From: Eriocheir sinensis
Lineage: Eukaryota; Arthropoda; Malacostraca; Decapoda; Varunidae
Assembly: GCF_024679095.1 (NCBI RefSeq)
Contig: NW_026111777.1
Location: forward strand, 282,001-346,000
Length of the DNA: 64,000 bases
Direction of reading: 5' to 3'
The position numbers were made by a program, and so were the translations under genes. Numbering within the stretch: the stretch's first letter is position 1; each line of letters begins with the position of its first letter. Positions 59,061-64,000 of this stretch are shown piece after piece. Under the pieces are notes generated by a model, which did no database searches, had not been told where the DNA came from, and worked only from the letters and a program-made list of their open reading frames with translations.

Positions 59061-59393
59061 AAGAAGAGTAAGTTTAATAATAATTATTATTATTTTTATA
59101 TTATTTTTATACTAGTAGCAGTAGTAGTAGTTGTAATTGTTGCCATAAAAGATAATAATAATAACAACAACTCCAAAACTGGGGCCATCAGTTTGCAACT
59201 CCTTAAATCTGTTATAATCTAGCGAGGACTTTGTGGCTTACAGTTGATGCAGGAAGGAGGGGGGGAGAATGGGTGATGGCTGCTTGGCCACCTGTTCCCC
59301 AACACCTTCATCTGCCCCTTTCTATCCTCCACCTATAACGCATCCTTCACCCCTCCTCCTCCTGTCCTTTGCCACTCTCGCCTTAGCACCCCC

Positions 59394-60500
<1,107 letters not shown>

Positions 60501-61325
60501 CGTGTCGGACTACGTTTCGATTGTGTGGCTGGGAGATTGAAGAAGGAATATAGTGGGCGTTCCGTTTTGACTTTCCCATTTCTCACTGTCACTCACCGTC
60601 TTCCTACCTCTATTTCCTTCCAGTCATTTTTTAACGTTATTTTTGGAGATTCACCTCTACCAGCGCGTCTGCACATGTCCGCGTACCTGATCTCCCAAAG
60701 GGGGATCAAAGTGTGTCATAATCTAAGTCCTTTATCTAGATTTAAGGAAGTGAGCATTGCCCATCAATAATACATTTTTTCCATCTCTCCCCCTCTGTAG
60801 CGCGTTATGGAGCACGCCCTCTAACGCCCCGCCCGCCAGCAGCGCAGCGCCTCAGCCATCACAGCTCAGCCCATGTTCACCGTTTGATCCCGAGACCCCT
60901 TAACCTTGTATCTCCACTACCTTCAACCCTTTAACCTTCCTTTTTTTCATTCCCGACGCGCAGCAACCCAGCTCAGCTCATCCCTTAACCCCTTCGATTC
61001 AGAGACTGCTTGGCGCCCCTCCTCCAGCACTGCCATCCCTTTAACTCATCCTCCTCCTTTTCTTACCGGTGTACAGTAACCCGGTTCACCTCAGGCCATG
61101 TTTACCCTCTGACCACATGACCTTATGACCCCCATACACTCACTACCGTCCCGTCTGCCACCCTCCCTCCGTCTCTCACTACTTTCTTCTTTCCCTCACT
61201 CACTCTGTTTTCGGTTTGCAGTAAACGCATCCTTTTGGTTCTCACGTAACAGTCGCGGTGCTATGTAGATATCCGGGGACCCACTACGGGCTTGTTATAA
61301 AGTCCAGCCGCAATGCTCATTGCTC
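60501..61325. other. No gene recognised
   Basis: C-rich with repeated CCCTTTAACC and CAGCTCAGC words between 60830 and 61110, possibly an old tandem repeat. Confidence 0.4.
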
Positions 61326-61329
61326 ACCT

Positions 61330-61556
61330 CCGTCAATAAGGTCTCTATTTGCCTGTGGCTGGCAATGCTGTTTCCTATCCAGGATGTTTAGAGAGCAATA
61401 AGAGTACGTCATCATTTTCACACCAGCAACCTCTACTAAGTGCATCCAGAGGCACTCATATATGGAATAGTGCGATGAGCAGCTACACTCAGGGTTCGAA
61501 CCGCGGTTCAGAAGCCAAAAACACTAAACAGTAGACCAGCGCGACACCAGGGTATT
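61330..61556 (-). mobile_element. tRNA-derived SINE (type 4)
   Basis: Minus-strand head GGTGTCGCGCTGGTCTACTG (box A region) and CCGCGGTTCGAACCCTGAG (near-consensus box B), followed by a body to about 61330. The head is unlike types 1-3. The body boundary is approximate. Confidence 0.55.
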
Positions 61557-61559
61557 AGT

Positions 61560-62680
61560 ACATGCGATGGGGTCAACATTTCTCGCCATGGTTCAACTTC
61601 AAAGTACCAGTCAGCAGCCAGTTGATTTATTAGTCAGCCAATCAGTCAATCAATATCCACAGCTGAGCGCCTTACACAGAGCTGACTGAGTTCCCGCGCC
61701 GTGCTACGTCAGGCCCGGCTGCTTCCCTCCGACAGTGTTGTGTTCTCCTCTGCCCGACGAACCACCGGGCAGCTGTTCCGAACTTTTGTAATGACCCGCT
61801 ACAATCCTGCCCTTGTTGATGGCAAATAGATGAGTTAGCAGAGTTATGAATTACACACTTACTGCAGCAGATTTATTGATATATTTTTTGTTGTGCATGT
61901 GCGTTTGTTTGATTCATACACGTTCGGAACACGGGAAGCATTTGTACATCGCATGTACTAATTGGAACATAGCTTGGAAAAAAACACAAATACCTGCTTA
62001 TTATTCCATCGTAATTTTATTTTCATGGACACAAGAATGCGGCGTTTTTTGGAATATTTAGTTTTAGATTAAGTTTTTTTTCACACCTCTGCGCTGAAAA
62101 ATAATTCCTTCACGAAGCCGCGGCAGACGGTGGCGGTGATGCAGAAGAATGTTTTTGTCATAAAATTCCTTCGTTTCTTTACTTATTAACTATTCCATGT
62201 GTATATTTCCCCCGCAAAGCCTTGATAGACGGTGGCGGTGACCCAGGAGCGTGAGACAAACATTGCGGCCGCGAGACAAAAGCATCGTTGGCCACGCTGC
62301 CTCGCGCGTGGCGGGGCGATGGAACCTGAGGCCGTGCCGCGAATGAACGAGAGGAGGTAAATACGTTATGATGAAAAGCCGACAAGCAGTCTCTCTATCC
62401 CATTTCTCTCACAGTCCTTCCCTACCTTCCCTCCTACAAGCAGCCTCTCCTCCCTCCCACCTACCTCCGTCTCTCCCTCCCAGCATTTCCCTGACAAGAC
62501 GTGTCTCCTCGTTCCCACTCTCTCCGGGTTCCTTCCTCGGGGTTGGATTTGTAATGTGTAAATTTGTACCTTCCCTCCCTTCCGCCCTCCCTCCTTCCCG
62601 CCTCCCATCTCCCTCTCATCCCTTGCCCTGCTTGCCTGCATCCCTTCCCGCCAGCCCACGCGTCCCTCTCTCCTCCTCGA
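61560..62680. other. No gene; short duplicated motif and pyrimidine tract
   Basis: AGACGGTGGCGGTGA with flanking similarity occurs at about 62125 and 62229. The plus strand from 62390 to 62690 is C/T-rich, and open frames there are compositional. Confidence 0.45.
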
Positions 62681-62684
62681 TCGG

Positions 62685-62935
62685 GGGCTTCGTGGTGCAG
62701 TGATTAGCGCACTTAGCTCACAACCGAGAGAGCCTGGGTTCAATTTCCGGGCGGATTGGAAAAATTTGGGCGGCTTTTCCGATACCCTACGGCCCTGTCC
62801 ACCCAGCAGTGAATGGGTACTAATCGGGGGTTGTGTCCCGTCTCCTGGGATCTGTTCCCTTCTATAAATCCTTCCCGTTCTGTCTCTCCGGCATATGACC
62901 ACAGATGTTGCGCCGATTAAACGAAACTTTCCAAC
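62685..62935 (+). mobile_element. tRNA-derived SINE (type 3)
   Basis: Head GGGGGCTTCGTGGTGCAGTG ATTAGCGCA (box A), GCCTGGGTTCAATTTCCGGG (box B GGTTCAATTTC), then GGAAAAATTTGGGCGGCTTT and a body ending near GCGCCGATTAAACG. It is distinct from types 1, 2 and 4, and transcription by polymerase III is expected. Confidence 0.8.
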
Positions 62936-63520
62936 TTTTTACTCCTCAATCATTTCAGTTGTTTGTTTACGTCATAATGTAAATATCGGGTATTCACTAG
63001 GTGAGTCACGTGTAATGTATATGTAGCTGTGATAAGAGTTTTTATATGTAACACAAATGGCTTATATTTTTACAGTTGACATTGTACAGTGTTTTGTGTC
63101 CATACATGAGGTGTTCGACAATAAAGGTTATCATATTTATTTACCCTCCCGTGTCTGTTCCTGCCACGCCGATATTCTGGTCTGATATGAATTTTACTCT
63201 CTAAAATTAGTTCCTCTCTTGCTTCGGGGATTGTGATTTTAAAGTTTCATCTTCAAGTTGCATTCAAGACTTTTGTCATTGATTTGTTACCTCGCTTAAT
63301 CACCTATTTTTCTCTTCTCGACACTTGGATTCCAGCAACATCTTTAGTATGTATAGTCCACTGTTATTTTCTTTTAATGTCGCTATATCAGTTTCATTTT
63401 CAGTGGAACCTTCATTTCTCATATTTATTGCTTTTCGTGTTTTGTATTTCATGTTTCTTTTTAATTGTTTCTTCCGCGTTTATTACTTCCAGTTGGTTGT
63501 CATGTCTTACAATCTCTCTC
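62936..63520. other. No gene; T-rich intron-like sequence
   Basis: AATAAAGG at about 63120 could be a polyadenylation signal, but nothing upstream supports a gene. The T-rich tract up to 63520 forms the polypyrimidine region of the candidate exon below. Confidence 0.4.
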
Positions 63521-63522
63521 AG

Positions 63523-63633
63523 ACTCCCTTGTGCCGCTCGTCGCCGCGGCAACGTGAGGCGGGCCGCCGAGCCGGCGAGGGAGCCGAGCCAGGAGAGCCG
63601 GTCAAGGTGCGCGAACACAACGAACATGTTTGT
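63523..63633 (+). other. Candidate host exon (splice signals, in-frame length)
   Basis: CTTACAATCTCTCTCAG ends at 63522 and GTAAGTGCC starts at 63634. The enclosed 111 bp (37 codons, phase 0 to 0) is strongly GC- and CpG-rich against AT-rich flanks and reads TPLCRSSPRQREAGRRAG then EGAEPGEPVKVREHNEHVC in the open frame. No family is recognised, and a second frame is also open. It is the strongest exon-like segment in the window. Confidence 0.45.
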
Positions 63634-63825
63634 GTAAGTGCCTTGGACATGGACTGGACGAGAGGTCGTGGAACGTGCAGTTGTAAACACGCTTGTCCTG
63701 CGCTGCCCCATCAGTAAGGTTACTCAGCAGACCTATGCCCAATACCTGTACTGGAGGATTTCACAAACGGGATGTGACATGTACTACGCCTAACCTGCAG
63801 GCCCTGAACATTATCCCGCTGTGTG

Positions 63826-63831
<6 letters not shown>

Positions 63832-63910
<79 letters not shown>
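63832..63910. repeat. (GA)n microsatellite
   Basis: About 79 bp of pure GA, followed by a C-run. Confidence 0.95.
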
Positions 63911-63912
<2 letters not shown>

Positions 63913-64000
63913 CCCCCATGTCAGCCTCAAACTCTTGCCGCCTTAATCGATGTTCACCCAGTTTCCCGTCGCCGGCACATGATTGGCACCAAATCACCGA

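Noticed and set aside
61846..62061. 71-codon frame with a hydrophobic segment
   Set aside because: Single short frame in AT-rich sequence, without signal-peptide architecture, neighbours or family resemblance.

Overview
The window is eukaryotic, AT-biased and almost gene-free, and it is packed with transposable elements and dinucleotide/trinucleotide microsatellites. The combination of long (GA)n, (CA)n, (TA)n and (AAT)n tracts, CR1-like LINEs whose ORF1 carries an SGNH esterase domain, several tRNA-derived SINE families and hAT/PIF/piggyBac relics is what I would expect of a decapod crustacean (crab-like) genome. That assignment is inference; no host gene in the window is diagnostic.

Layout. 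1-2.2 kb: microsatellites and a compound minisatellite. 2.2-4.4 kb: a 5'-truncated LINE (family C, minus) and an SGNH-hydrolase pseudogene. 4.7-9.3 kb: a piggyBac transposase relic (minus), its probable TTAA-bounded right end, and inside that end a 1.5-kb fold-back hAT element. 10.6-15.2 kb: a LINE (family A, plus) containing a clean solo LTR and a 0.9-kb tandem duplication of its RT. 16.5-20.8 kb: a three-level nest, SINE around LINE (family D, minus) around SINE. 21.5-24.1 kb: the 3' end of a second family C LINE and a LINE of family B (CR1/SGNH type, plus) with one nonsense codon in its RT. 24.5-28.7 kb: an LTR-retrotransposon integrase fragment, an inverted-repeat element and the second fold-back hAT copy with a nested SINE. 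28.7-33.9 kb: mostly unique sequence with one candidate host exon and a 0.4-kb fold-back MITE. 33.9-38.7 kb (minus): a broken copy of what I believe is a multi-copy animal gene family, interrupted by a family A LINE with target-site duplication, itself hit by a family D LINE tail. 39.0-41.3 kb: LINE family E. 42-45 kb: strand-asymmetric purine/pyrimidine tracts around a 0.6-kb hAT MITE. 46-49.3 kb: a family B LINE (coiled coil, CxxC, SGNH, start of endonuclease) split by a hAT element that contains a second, palindrome-rich TIR element. 50.4-56.6 kb: family B tail, LINE A, a second piggyBac-like end split by a PIF/Harbinger-type MITE, and a further family B LINE with a SINE. 57.6-58.8 kb: a 25-bp minisatellite of about 47 copies. 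59-64 kb: LINE C 3' end inside a duplicated block, two further tRNA-SINE families and a candidate host exon.

No intact protein-coding gene was found. Every recognisable coding stretch belongs to a decayed mobile element or pseudogene, except three short exon-like segments (15708-15808, 30996-31060, 63523-63633) proposed from splice signals only. The most informative structure is the set of mutually dating insertions: several elements have exact target-site duplications, and paralogous empty sites for three of them lie in this same window.
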